Shown here piece by piece: positions 52,387 to 61,333 of a stretch of DNA of 64,000 nt; the stretch's first letter is position 1; each line of letters begins with the position of its first letter. Where the stretch lies: NCBI GenBank assembly GCA_033764435.1, contig JANRIX010000002.1, positions 62,001-126,000 on the forward strand, written 5' to 3'. Origin of the DNA: JAEUMY01 sp033764435. Its GTDB lineage: Bacteria; Pseudomonadota; Gammaproteobacteria; Burkholderiales; Usitatibacteraceae. Below the pieces are notes generated by a model. It ran no database searches. It was not told where the DNA came from and saw only the letters and a list, made by a program, of their open reading frames with translations. Both the position numbers and the translations under genes were made by a program.

Positions 52387-53669
52387 GCGTGGGCCTTGGC
52401 GATCAGTTCGCGTTCATCAATCCGGGTGAGGACGCGGTCTTTGAGCAGGAGTTCCCCGTCGACCCAGACATGGGTCACGTTTTCGCTCGATGCAGCATAG
52501 ACCAGGTGCGAAATCACGTCGAAGCAAGGCGTGGTCTCGACCCGGGCAAAGTCGAGTGCGGCGATGTCCGCACGCTTGCCGGGCTCGAGCGACCCGATGC
52601 GGTCGTCCATGCCGAGCGCCTTGGCCGCATTGAACGTGGCCATGGAGAGCGCCTCCGCCGCCGGCACCGCGCCCGCGTCGCCGGAAGCGCCCTTTGCCAG
52701 CAGGGCGGCAAGGCGCATTTCCGCCAGCATGTCGAGCCGGTTGTTGCTTGCGGCGCCATCGGTGCCAATGCCGACGTTCACCCCGGCCTTGACCATGGCC
52801 GCGACGGGCGAGATGCCGCTCGCCAGCTTCAGGTTGGACGCCGGGCAGTGGGCAATGTGGCAGCCGTTCTCTGCCAGCAGATCAATCTCTGCCGGTGTGA
52901 GATGCACGGCATGCACGGCGAGAAGGTTGGGTGCGACCACGCCCAGGTCGCGAAGGCGCTCCAGCGGCCGCTTGCCGTGCAGTTTCACCCCCTCGGCGAC
53001 TTCTGCAGCGGTCTCATGGACGTGAATGTGAATCGGCAGGTCGAGCTCGTTGGCGAGGATGACAATGCGCTCGAAAGTACGATCCGAGACCGTGTAGGGC
53101 GCATGCGGGCCGAAGGTGAAGCCAAGCAGCGGCTCATCCCGCAGTTCCGCATGCGCGGCAAGACCCTTGTCCAGATACTCATCCGCCGTGGCCGCGTACG
53201 GCGTCGGGAATTCCAGTGCGGTCATGGACACGACTGCGCGCATGCGCATGGCGAGCGCAGCGCGGGCAGCGGCATCGGGGAAGAAATACATGTCGTTGAA
53301 GCAGGTCACGCCGCTCTTCAACATGTCGGCACAGGCAAGCAGCGTTCCGTCATGGACAAATTCTCTGCTGACGACTTTGCCTTCTGCCGGCCAGATGTGT
53401 TCGTTCAGCCAGGTCATCAACGGCTGATCGTCGGCCAGGCCGCGCATGAGGCTCATGCCGGAATGCGCGTGAAGGTTGACGAGTCCCGGCATCAGCACAT
53501 GGCCGGGAAGCTCGATGCGGGGCCACTGCGAATATTCGCGTTCAGCCTGCGCACGTGGCAGCACGGCGGCAATGAGGCCATCGCGGATGGCCAGTGCATG
53601 GTCAGTGAGAATGACGCCCGCCGGGCGAACCGGCACGATCCAGCTGGGCAGCAATAGTGCTTCGTTCAT
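52362..53669 (-). CDS. mtaD: Amidohydrolase, 5-methylthioadenosine/S-adenosylhomocysteine deaminase type
   Basis: 435 residues. Metal ligands are visible: GLVNLHAHSGMSLMRG (HxH), a later His in HIHVHETAAE, HCPASNLKLASG, and Asp in VGIGTDGAASNN. The TRZ/ATZ subgroup deaminates adenosine derivatives or s-triazines; length and gene position next to ubiG fit the MtaD/SAH deaminase type that recycles methylation by-products. A palindrome copy encodes EREYSQWP near the N terminus, the only copy in this frame. Confidence 0.87.
   Translation of the reverse strand: MNEALLLPSWIVPVRPAGVILTDHALAIRDGLIAAVLPRAQAEREYSQWPRIELPGHVLMPGLVNLHAHSGMSLMRGLADDQPLMTWLNEHIWPAEGKVVSREFVHDGTLLACADMLKSGVTCFNDMYFFPDAAARAALAMRMRAVVSMTALEFPTPYAATADEYLDKGLAAHAELRDEPLLGFTFGPHAPYTVSDRTFERIVILANELDLPIHIHVHETAAEVAEGVKLHGKRPLERLRDLGVVAPNLLAVHAVHLTPAEIDLLAENGCHIAHCPASNLKLASGISPVAAMVKAGVNVGIGTDGAASNNRLDMLAEMRLAALLAKGASGDAGAVPAAEALSMATFNAAKALGMDDRIGSLEPGKRADIAALDFARVETTPCFDVISHLVYAASSENVTHVWVDGELLLKDRVLTRIDERELIAKAHAWKARIQP
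53528..53539. repeat. Iterated palindrome, perfect 12-bp copy
   Basis: Coding, in the mtaD-like gene; reads REYS, the only copy in that frame. Confidence 0.95.
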
Positions 53670-53686
53670 GAGTGAATCGTAGCCAC

Positions 53687-53718
53687 AAAAAAGAAGCCCC
53701 GCATTATGCGGGGCTTCT
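53687..53718 (-). terminator. Rho-independent terminator of the ompA-like gene
   Basis: A 13-bp perfect stem (53692-53704 with 53706-53718) containing GCCCCGCAT, followed on the minus strand by TTTTTT (53692-53687). It lies 20 bp beyond the ompA-like stop codon. Confidence 0.92.
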
Positions 53719-53738
53719 CATGGGGCTTGGGGCCCGGA

Positions 53739-54377
53739 TTACTGCTTCACGGCCTTGAATTGGACTTCGACGCGGCGGTTCTTTGCACGGCCTTCTTCGG
53801 TCTTGTTGGAGGCGACAGGCTGAGTTTCACCCTTGCCCAGCATGGTTATGAAACCGCCAGAAATCCCTCTGTGGCGAAGGTAATCGCGCACAGTCGCGGC
53901 GCGCCGCTCCGACAACTTCTGATTGTAAGCTTCGCTGCCAATCGAGTCGGTGTGGCCAGTCACGATGACGACTTCGAGCTCGAGTCCTTTCAGTTTTGGA
54001 ACGGCTTCGTCCAGAGCTTTCATGCCTTCGGGCTTCAGTACGGACTTATCAAAGTCGAACAGCGCCTCCGCCTGAATCGTGATGGCTTGCTTGACCGAGG
54101 CGGGTGCCTTCGGCGCATCAGCGGGCTTGGCGGGTGCGGCAGGGGTTGACGGCGCAGCGGGCGTTGCCGGTGCAGCGGGCTTGGCCGGTTCGGCGGCTTT
54201 CTTGGGCATGCAATCCGGGTGGTTGATGCCGGAGGACTGCACGCAGTTGCCGGAGGCGTCACGCACCGGGTTGCCAGCCGCGTCGGTCACGTTCGGGGTC
54301 ACGCCCGCGAAGGCTAGGCCGGAGACGGCCAGGGCGGCGACGCCGAGGACCAGCTTGTTCATGTTGGAGGTCGTCAT
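53739..54377 (-). CDS. OmpA-family outer membrane protein
   Basis: 212 residues from ATG 54377 (GGGAGC upstream); ATG 54362 is an alternative. A signal peptide (LGVAALAVSGLAFAG) is followed by a short region with two Cys, a long Ala/Pro/Lys linker (repeats of AAPATPAAPS type), and a C-terminal OmpA domain: ALFDFDKSVLKPEGMKALDE, VTGHTDSIGSEAYNQKLSER, GKGETQPVASN and AKNRRVEVQ. It binds peptidoglycan and anchors the envelope. There is no barrel of E. coli OmpA size. Placement next to gyrA is typical for betaproteobacteria. Confidence 0.92.
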   Translation of the reverse strand: MTTSNMNKLVLGVAALAVSGLAFAGVTPNVTDAAGNPVRDASGNCVQSSGINHPDCMPKKAAEPAKPAAPATPAAPSTPAAPAKPADAPKAPASVKQAITIQAEALFDFDKSVLKPEGMKALDEAVPKLKGLELEVVIVTGHTDSIGSEAYNQKLSERRAATVRDYLRHRGISGGFITMLGKGETQPVASNKTEEGRAKNRRVEVQFKAVKQ

Positions 54378-54403
54378 TTGATGCTCCCAAGAGATAAGAG
54401 GAA

Positions 54404-54431
54404 ATTATTGTCGTTGCAGATTGCTTTACAA
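54404..54431 (-). promoter_or_regulatory. Putative promoter of the ompA-like gene
   Basis: On the minus strand, TTGTAA (54431-54426) and AATAAT (54409-54404) are separated by 16 bases, close to sigma-70 boxes. The -10 box lies 26 bp before the start codon. Confidence 0.5.
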
Positions 54432-54673
54432 ATGTTGCAGCAATTGCCGTCGTTGTGAGCCAAATTTCAGGCATGACAAGCGACGTAAAGCGCTTTTTGA
54501 GCCAAATAAATCATACACGATAGGTCTTTTGCGGCACAACCGGAGCGTCGGGAATTGCGCAACACCTGACCCGGCCGAGTTGTGCGGATGCAACACTTCG
54601 GGCACACAACCTATTGTGGTTTGAGGGTTGCCGAGACCGGGGAATGACAAGCGGAATGTGTTACGATTGGCGG

Positions 54674-54694
54674 TTGCCTTGTTCCAGAAGGCAA
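54674..54694 (+). promoter_or_regulatory. Hairpin in the gyrA leader
   Basis: TTGCCTT (54674-54680) and AAGGCAA (54688-54694) form a 7-bp stem with a 7-base loop, 34 bp before the gyrA ATG, just ahead of an A-rich stretch and the AGGAAG ribosome binding site. Confidence 0.4.
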
Positions 54695-54728
54695 GTTAAA
54701 AACTATTCAAATTCAGGAAGTTAGAGTC

Positions 54729-57281
54729 ATGGAATCATTCGCCAAGGAAACCCTGCCGGTCAGTCTCGAAGAAGAAATGCGCAAGTCGTACCTTGACTAT
54801 GCGATGAGCGTGATCGTGGGTCGGGCCTTGCCGGACGTGCGCGACGGCCTGAAGCCGGTGCATCGGCGCGTTCTGTATGCGATGCATGAGCTCTCGAACG
54901 ACTACAACAAGCCGTACAAGAAATCGGCGCGTATCGTCGGCGACGTGATCGGTAAATACCACCCGCACGGCGACACGGCGGTGTACGACACCATCGTCCG
55001 CATGGCGCAGGACTTCTCGCTGCGCTACCCGCTGATCGACGGTCAGGGCAATTTCGGCTCTGTCGATGGCGACAATGCGGCAGCCATGCGCTACACCGAA
55101 ATCCGCATGGCCAAGATCGCGCATGAAATGCTGGCCGATCTGGACAAGGAAACGGTCGACTTCGGTCCCAACTACGACGGCAGCGAGAAAGAGCCCCTGG
55201 TGCTGCCGGCCAAGGTGCCGAATCTGCTGGTCAACGGCGCCACCGGTATTGCGGTCGGCATGGCCACCAACATTCCGCCGCACAACCTCAACGAAGTCAT
55301 CGAGGGCTGTCTGGCGGTGCTGCAGAACCCCGAGATCGACATCGAGGAGCTGATCAAGCTCATCCCGGCACCGGACTTTCCCACCGCCGGCATCATCTAT
55401 GGTCTGGATGGCGTCCGCGACGGCTATCGCACTGGCCGCGGCCGAGTGGTCATGCGCGCCCGCTGCCACTTCGAGGATCTTGAGAAGGGTGGACGCCAGG
55501 CCATCATCGTCGACGAGCTGCCGTACCAGATCGGCGGTGACCAGATCCTCAACAAGATCAACGAGCTGGTCAAGGATAAGAAGCTGGAAGGCATTTCCGA
55601 CCTGCGCAACGAGTCGGACAAGAAGGGTATCCGTCTCGTCATCGAGCTGAAGCGCGGTGAAGTGCCTGAAATCGTGCTGAACAACCTGTACAAGCTGACG
55701 CAGATGCAGGAAACGTTCGGCATGAACATGGTGGCGCTGGTGGACAATCAGCCCAAGCTGCTGAACCTGAAACAGTTCCTGACCAACTTCCTGCGCCATC
55801 GGCGCGAAGTGGTGACGCGCCGCACGGTGTTCGAGCTGCGCAAGGCGCGCGAGCGTGGCCACATTCTCGAAGGTCTGGCGGTCGCGCTGTCGAACGTCGA
55901 TGAAATCATCGCGCTCATCAAGGCCGCCGCAACACCCGCCATCGCCAAAGAGCAATTGATGGCAAAGACCTGGCGGTCCACCTTGGTTGAGGACATGCTG
56001 GCGCGCGCCACGGCAGAGTCATTCCGACCCGAGCACCTGCCGCGCGAATTCGGACTCTCCAAGCAGGGTTATCGCCTCTCCGACGTGCAGGCGCAGCGCA
56101 TTCTGGAAATGCAGCTCCAGCGCCTGACCAACATGGAGCAGGACAAGATCACCGGCGAGTACAAGGAAGTCATCGCGAAAATCGAGGATCTGCTGGACAT
56201 CCTCGCCAAGCCCGAGCGCGTCACGGCCATCATTTCCGACGAACTGAAGCAGATCAAGGAGCAGTTTGGCGACAAGCGCCGTTCCGAGATCGTGGTGAAC
56301 GGCCAGGAAATGTCGATGGAGGATCTCATCGCCTCCGAAGAGGTGGTCGTGACGCTGTCCCATGCCGGCTACATCAAGTACCAGCCGGTCACGGATTATC
56401 GCGCGCAGAAACGCGGCGGCCGCGGCAAGCAGGCCACCGCGACCAAGGAAGACGATTTCATCGAGACGCTCTTCATCGCCAACACCCACGACTACGTGCT
56501 CTGCTTCTCCAACAAGGGACGCGTGTACTGGATCAAGGTGTACGAGATTCCGCAGGGTTCGCGCGCGTCCCGCGGCAAGCCGATCGTGAATCTGCTGCAG
56601 ATGTCCGAGGGCGAGAAGATCAGTGCCGTGCTGCCGGTCAAGGAGTTTGTCGAGGACAAGTACGTGTTCTTCGCGACTGCCGAAGGCACGGTCAAGAAGA
56701 CGGCACTGTCCGCCTATTCGAATCCGCGCAAGGCCGGCATCATCGCCATCGCGATTGATGAGGGCGACACGCTCATCGGCGTTGCGCTGACCGATGGCAA
56801 GCATGACGTGATGCTGTTCTCCGACGAGGGCAAGGCCGTCCGCTTTGACGAAGAGGACGTCCGTCCGCTGGGCCGAGACGCACGGGGCGTGCGCGGCATG
56901 AACCTGGCCAAAGGCGGCAAGGTCATTTCGCTACTGGTGGCCGAAGATGAGCAGCAGTCGGTGCTGACGGCCACCGAGAATGGCTACGGCAAGCGCACGT
57001 CGATCACTGAATACACCCGCCATGGCCGCGGCACCCAGGGCATGATCGCCATCCAGACGTCCAGCCGAAACGGCAAAGTGGTGGCAGCCACGCTGGTGCG
57101 TGCCGATGACGAGATCATGATGATCACGACCGGCGGTGTGCTGATCCGCACCAAGGTCAAGCAGATTCGGGAAATGGGCCGTTCAACCCAGGGCGTCACG
57201 CTCATCAATCTGGATGAGGGACAGAAACTGTCCGGGTTGCAGAAAATCGTGGAATCCGATGAAGAAGGAGAGGATGCATGA
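54729..57281 (+). CDS. gyrA: DNA gyrase subunit A
   Basis: 850 residues. It introduces negative supercoils with GyrB. The catalytic Tyr122 lies in AAMRYTEIR. The quinolone-resistance region KYHPHGDTAVYDTIVR has Thr83 and Asp87, a natural combination. The C-terminal wrapping domain has a GyrA-box-like QKRGGRGKQ at about 558. AGGAAG precedes the ATG. The end overlaps the DUF2059 gene (ATGA). No palindrome copy occurs in this 2.5-kb gene. Confidence 0.97.
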   Translation: MESFAKETLPVSLEEEMRKSYLDYAMSVIVGRALPDVRDGLKPVHRRVLYAMHELSNDYNKPYKKSARIVGDVIGKYHPHGDTAVYDTIVRMAQDFSLRYPLIDGQGNFGSVDGDNAAAMRYTEIRMAKIAHEMLADLDKETVDFGPNYDGSEKEPLVLPAKVPNLLVNGATGIAVGMATNIPPHNLNEVIEGCLAVLQNPEIDIEELIKLIPAPDFPTAGIIYGLDGVRDGYRTGRGRVVMRARCHFEDLEKGGRQAIIVDELPYQIGGDQILNKINELVKDKKLEGISDLRNESDKKGIRLVIELKRGEVPEIVLNNLYKLTQMQETFGMNMVALVDNQPKLLNLKQFLTNFLRHRREVVTRRTVFELRKARERGHILEGLAVALSNVDEIIALIKAAATPAIAKEQLMAKTWRSTLVEDMLARATAESFRPEHLPREFGLSKQGYRLSDVQAQRILEMQLQRLTNMEQDKITGEYKEVIAKIEDLLDILAKPERVTAIISDELKQIKEQFGDKRRSEIVVNGQEMSMEDLIASEEVVVTLSHAGYIKYQPVTDYRAQKRGGRGKQATATKEDDFIETLFIANTHDYVLCFSNKGRVYWIKVYEIPQGSRASRGKPIVNLLQMSEGEKISAVLPVKEFVEDKYVFFATAEGTVKKTALSAYSNPRKAGIIAIAIDEGDTLIGVALTDGKHDVMLFSDEGKAVRFDEEDVRPLGRDARGVRGMNLAKGGKVISLLVAEDEQQSVLTATENGYGKRTSITEYTRHGRGTQGMIAIQTSSRNGKVVAATLVRADDEIMMITTGGVLIRTKVKQIREMGRSTQGVTLINLDEGQKLSGLQKIVESDEEGEDA

Positions 57282-57829
57282 AGAAGCTGGTCCTGATTCT
57301 CTGTAATGCCATTGCCTTGTTGGGCGCCCCGTTCGTCAGCGCCAACGAGACAGTCGACGCCTCGAAGGAAGCGGCAATCAACCGTCTGTTCGATGCGATG
57401 GATTTCGAGAAGACCATGTCCCAGAGCATGAACTTGATGAAGGCGTCCATGCCCCAGCAGATGATGGGAGCGGCGCGGTCCACCATTGAATCGTCGAGGC
57501 TCTCGGAAGACCAAAAGCGAGAAGCCATCGCCAAGATCGAGGCCGAGATGCCCTCGCTGAGCAACACCTTGATGAATCAGTTTCTCGGCAAGGAATTCTT
57601 GGATGACGTTCAGAAGAACGCCATCCAGCTCTATGCCCGGCATTTCACTACCGAGGAAATCGACCAGTTGGCTGATTTCTATCGTTCGCCTGTCGGTCGC
57701 AAGACCATGGCCAAGATCCCTGTCATCATGCAGGAGTCGATGCAGTTCACCATGCAGCAGATGCAGCGCCGCGCGCCTCTGATTCAGGAGGAAGTCACGA
57801 AGCGATTCAAGCCGTCTGCCGCGCAGTAA
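57278..57829 (+). CDS. DUF2059 secreted protein
   Basis: 183 residues. A signal peptide (KKLVLILCNAIALLGAPFVSA) precedes a helical domain. The C-terminal QLYARHFTTEEIDQLADFYR followed by SPVGRKTMAKIP is the core of DUF2059. Periplasmic; role unknown. It overlaps the gyrA stop by four bases, an arrangement between gyrA and serC that I believe recurs in betaproteobacteria. Confidence 0.9.
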   Translation: MKKLVLILCNAIALLGAPFVSANETVDASKEAAINRLFDAMDFEKTMSQSMNLMKASMPQQMMGAARSTIESSRLSEDQKREAIAKIEAEMPSLSNTLMNQFLGKEFLDDVQKNAIQLYARHFTTEEIDQLADFYRSPVGRKTMAKIPVIMQESMQFTMQQMQRRAPLIQEEVTKRFKPSAAQ

Positions 57830-57840
57830 AGGCCGTCGGC

Positions 57841-58935
57841 ATGGCCCGCGTCTTCAACTTTTCTGCGGGCCCGGCTGCGATTCCTGAGCCTGTCCTCAGG
57901 CAGGCGCAGGAAGAGCTGCTCGATTTCCACTGCAGCGGCATGTCCGTGATGGAGATGAGCCATCGCGGCAAGATATTCATGGCTGTCGCACAGGAAGTCG
58001 AACGCGACTTTCGCGAGTTGCTGGGCATTCCGTCGAACTACAAGGTGCTGTTCCTTCAGGGCGGCGGCAAGGGCGAATTTTCGTTCGTGCCGATGAATCT
58101 GCTTCGCGGAAAGGCGAAAGCCGATTACGTGAACACGGGTCACTGGTCCACGGGTGCCACCAAGGAAGCCGGCAAGTACTGCCAGGTTCATGTTGCCGCG
58201 TCGAGCGAGGATCGCCGCTTCACCTGTGTGCCCGCTCAAGCCGAGTGGCAACTCTCCGCGGATGCCGCGTACGTGCACATCTGCACCAACGAAACCATCC
58301 AGGGCGTTGAATATTTCTGGACGCCTGACACGGGCAAGGTGCCGCTGGTGGCAGACATGTCGTCCCACATCCTGTCGCGCCCGATGGATGTGAGCCGATA
58401 CGGCTGCATCTACGGCGGTGCGCAGAAGAACATCGGTCCGTCCGGGCTGACCTTCGTAATCGTTCGTGATGACCTGCTTGGCGGCGCCCATCCGCTTACG
58501 CCGTCGGTGTTCGATTTCACCCAGCAGGCGGCCAATGATTCGATGCTGAACACGCCGCCGACCTTCGCCGTGTATCTGGCCGGGCTCACGTTCAAGTGGC
58601 TGAAAGCGCAGCGCGGGCTCGCAGGTATCGAGGCTGCGAATATTCGCAAGGCCGAGTTGCTGTACGACTGCATCGACGGCTCGGGCGGGTTCTACTCCAA
58701 TCCGGTCGCGAAGCCGGATCGCTCGCGCATGAACGTGCCGTTCGTGATCCGCAACAATACCGACGACGCGCTCAATGCGGCCTTCCTTGCCGGTGCGGAC
58801 GCCGCGGGACTTGCCGGACTCAAGGGCCACAAGGTGGTCGGTGGCATGCGCGCCTCAATCTACAACGCCATGCCGCTCGCTGGCGTCGAAGCGTTGGTGG
58901 CCTACATGCAGGATTTTGCCGCGCGCAACGGCTGA
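57841..58935 (+). CDS. serC: Phosphoserine aminotransferase
   Basis: 364 residues. Class V aminotransferase making 3-phosphoserine in serine synthesis, and acting on the related vitamin B6 intermediate. It opens RVFNFSAGPAAIPEPVL; the PLP Lys196 lies in IYGGAQKNIGPSG, with substrate-binding HRGK near 41 and W102 in TGHWSTGA. The C-terminal VGGMRASIYNAMPLAGVEAL is standard. It begins 11 bp after the DUF2059 gene. A palindrome copy encodes EAANIRKAELLY. Confidence 0.97.
   Translation: MARVFNFSAGPAAIPEPVLRQAQEELLDFHCSGMSVMEMSHRGKIFMAVAQEVERDFRELLGIPSNYKVLFLQGGGKGEFSFVPMNLLRGKAKADYVNTGHWSTGATKEAGKYCQVHVAASSEDRRFTCVPAQAEWQLSADAAYVHICTNETIQGVEYFWTPDTGKVPLVADMSSHILSRPMDVSRYGCIYGGAQKNIGPSGLTFVIVRDDLLGGAHPLTPSVFDFTQQAANDSMLNTPPTFAVYLAGLTFKWLKAQRGLAGIEAANIRKAELLYDCIDGSGGFYSNPVAKPDRSRMNVPFVIRNNTDDALNAAFLAGADAAGLAGLKGHKVVGGMRASIYNAMPLAGVEALVAYMQDFAARNG
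58636..58647. repeat. Iterated palindrome, extended 14-bp copy
   Basis: Coding, in serC; reads ANIR, at a position where other SerC proteins have a related RNxxKAELLY segment. Confidence 0.95.
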
Positions 58936-59061
58936 GTCATCGCGTTGCGGCAGGCCTTTGCGGCCGGCTCTCGGTTAAACTTGAGCCGTTGTCCAATCGC
59001 TCCCTCACAACCGTGCCCTGAATTGCGCCCCGTGCGGCGACTTGTTTCCGCGCCTCTACCC

Positions 59062-60165
59062 GTGTCTTCAAAGCCTCCTTCCTCACCGCCTGTTGCCACC
59101 ACTGCCCAACTGAGCCAGTTGCGCGAGGCCATCGATGCCCTGGATGCTGAGATCCTGAAGCGTCTCAACGAGCGTGCGGCGCTGGCGAGACAGGTGGGCA
59201 GCCTCAAGGTCGGCCAGGCCTATCGACCCGAGCGCGAGGCGCAGGTACTGCGTCGCATCAAGGAATTGAACGAAGGGCCGCTGCCCGACGAGGTGGCCGC
59301 GCGCCTTTTCCGCGAAATCATGTCGGCCTGCCTCGCCCTGGAGCGCCCGATCACGGTGTCCTACTTGGGGCCCGCGGGCACCTTTAGCGAGAAGGCTGCC
59401 ATCAAGCATTTTGGGGAAGGGGCGGATACGCTTCCCTGTCCGAGTATCGATGAGGTCTATCGCGCCGTCGAATCCGGCGCGGCCGATTTCGGTGTCGTCC
59501 CGGTCGAAAACTCCACCGAGGGTGCGGTGGGCCGCTCGCTGGACCTGATGCCCCAGAGCACGATGAACATCTGCGGAGAGGTGCTGGTGCGCATTCATCA
59601 CCACCTGATGAGCCGGACCCATGCGGATTTCAAGGCCATCACGCGCGTGTTTTCGCACGGCCAGTCGCTGGCCCAATGCCACGAGTGGCTGAACAACAAT
59701 CTGCCCAACGCCGAGCGCGTGGCGGTGTCCTCGAACGCCGAGGCGGCGCGGCGCGCGTCGCTGGAGCCGGGCTCCGCCGCGGTGGCTGGCGATACCGCGG
59801 CAGCGCATTATGGGTTGACACTCCTTGCCAGCAATATCGAGGACGAGCCCAACAACACCACGCGCTTCCTCATCCTCGGCAACTACCAGCCCACGCCGTC
59901 CGGGAAAGACAAGACCTCGCTCGTGCTGTCGGCCAGGAATCGTGCCGGTGCCGTGTATGAAATGCTCACGCCCTTCGCCCAGCGCGGTGTCTCGATGACC
60001 AAGTTTGAATCGCGCCCCTCGCGCGTGGCCATCTGGGAGTATCTGTTCTTTGTCGACGTGGAAGGTCATCGCGACGATGCCAACCTGGCCGAGGCACTGG
60101 CCGAGCTTCAGGGCATTGCCGGATACGTGAAAGTCCTCGGCTCCTATCCGCAAGCGGTCATCTGA
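59062..60165 (+). CDS. pheA: Chorismate mutase / prephenate dehydratase (P-protein)
   Basis: About 367 residues from a GTG at 59062; GTG 59032 is also possible, and no ATG is in frame before the domain. Residues 15-100 are an AroQ chorismate mutase (LREAIDALDAEILKRLNERA). The dehydratase domain follows with SYLGPAGTFSEKAA, VPVENSTEGAVG and SRTHADFKAI, and a C-terminal ACT domain contains the Phe-binding ESRPSR. It makes phenylpyruvate from chorismate and should be feedback inhibited by Phe. The domains match bifunctional proteobacterial PheA. Confidence 0.94.
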   Translation: MSSKPPSSPPVATTAQLSQLREAIDALDAEILKRLNERAALARQVGSLKVGQAYRPEREAQVLRRIKELNEGPLPDEVAARLFREIMSACLALERPITVSYLGPAGTFSEKAAIKHFGEGADTLPCPSIDEVYRAVESGAADFGVVPVENSTEGAVGRSLDLMPQSTMNICGEVLVRIHHHLMSRTHADFKAITRVFSHGQSLAQCHEWLNNNLPNAERVAVSSNAEAARRASLEPGSAAVAGDTAAAHYGLTLLASNIEDEPNNTTRFLILGNYQPTPSGKDKTSLVLSARNRAGAVYEMLTPFAQRGVSMTKFESRPSRVAIWEYLFFVDVEGHRDDANLAEALAELQGIAGYVKVLGSYPQAVI

Positions 60166-60223
60166 CCGATTGCGCTGCTTGCTGCAACCTCCGTCACTCA
60201 ACGCCAATTCTGATTGCCATCGC

Positions 60224-61330
60224 ATGGATCTGACCCAACTCGCCCCGGCGAATATTCGCAGCATCGCGCCGTACTCACCGGGCAAACCCATCTCCGATGT
60301 CGCCCGCGAACTGGGCATGGCCGAGGCCGACATTATCAAGCTCGCGTCCAACGAGAACCCGCTGGGTCCTTCGCCCAAGGCGCTGGCCGCGATTCGCCTG
60401 GCATTGGACGACCTCGCGCTGTATCCCGATGGTGGCGGCTTCGCGCTCAAGGCGGCGATTTGCCAGCGCTTCGGTGTGCAGGCCCAGCAGATCATCCTTG
60501 GCAACGGTTCGAATGATGTCCTCGAACTGGCGGCGCGCACCTTTCTTCAGCCGGGCGATACCGCGATCTACTCCCAGCACGCCTTCGCCGTTTACCCGCT
60601 CGCCACGCAGGCGGTGGGTGCGACGGGCATCGAAGTGCCAGCCAAGGATTTCGGCAACGATCTGGACGGCATGCTGGCCGCCATCCGACCGGACACCAAG
60701 CTCATCTTCCTCGCCAATCCCAACAATCCGACCGGGACTTTCGTGTCCGGCAGCGCATTGCATGCCTTTCTGAAGCGAGTGCCCGAGCGGGTTCTGGTGC
60801 TGGTCGATGAAGCGTATGGCGAGTATCTGGACGGCGCGGACGCCTATGACAGCGTGCCGTGGCTCGCGGAGTTTCCCAACCTGATCCTGTCGCGCACGCT
60901 GTCCAAGGCGTTCGGCCTGGCTGGTTTGCGCATCGGCTTCGGCTTCGCCGCACCGGCACTGATCGATCTCATGAACCGTGTGCGCCAGCCGTTCAATGTC
61001 AATCATCTGGCGATGGTGGCTGCTGTTGCGGCCTTGGCGGATGACGAGTTCATCACCCGGAGCCGCAAGCTCAATGCCGACGGGCTCGCGTACTTGCGCG
61101 CCGCTTTTCAAGCGCGTGGGATTGCCTACCTGCCGGCATACGGCAACTTCATCACGTTCAAGATCGGCCCGAAAGCGGGCAAGGTCTTTGAATCGTTGCT
61201 GAAGCAGGGTGTGATCGTCCGTCCCATCGCCGGCTACGGATTGCCGGACTATCTGCGCGTCACCATCGGCACCGCCGCCCAGAACGAGCGCTTCCTGGCC
61301 GCGCTGGACGCCGCGCTGTCGGCTGTCTGA
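60224..61330 (+). CDS. hisC: Histidinol-phosphate aminotransferase
   Basis: 368 residues from ATG 60224. Class I/II PLP enzyme: SNENPLGPSPKA, NGSNDVLELAART, LIFLANPNNPTGTFV, the PLP Lys in SRTLSKAFGLAGLRIGF, and Arg in YLRVTIGTAAQN. Located between pheA and tyrA, it probably also transaminates aromatic keto acids, as HisC paralogues in this position do. The second site in N-terminal PANIRSIAPYSPGKP is encoded by a palindrome copy just before the conserved PYxPGKP motif. Confidence 0.95.
   Translation: MDLTQLAPANIRSIAPYSPGKPISDVARELGMAEADIIKLASNENPLGPSPKALAAIRLALDDLALYPDGGGFALKAAICQRFGVQAQQIILGNGSNDVLELAARTFLQPGDTAIYSQHAFAVYPLATQAVGATGIEVPAKDFGNDLDGMLAAIRPDTKLIFLANPNNPTGTFVSGSALHAFLKRVPERVLVLVDEAYGEYLDGADAYDSVPWLAEFPNLILSRTLSKAFGLAGLRIGFGFAAPALIDLMNRVRQPFNVNHLAMVAAVAALADDEFITRSRKLNADGLAYLRAAFQARGIAYLPAYGNFITFKIGPKAGKVFESLLKQGVIVRPIAGYGLPDYLRVTIGTAAQNERFLAALDAALSAV
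60248..60259. repeat. Iterated palindrome, perfect 12-bp copy
   Basis: Coding, near the 5' end of hisC; reads ANIR. Confidence 0.95.
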
Positions 61331-61333
61331 CGC

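Larger units (their letters stand above)
54378..54728. other. Divergent regulatory region between ompA-like gene and gyrA
   Basis: 351 bp, distinctly more AT-rich than the window. It must contain promoters in both directions. A possible ompA promoter and a hairpin before gyrA are listed separately. No small gene was convincing. Confidence 0.6.
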
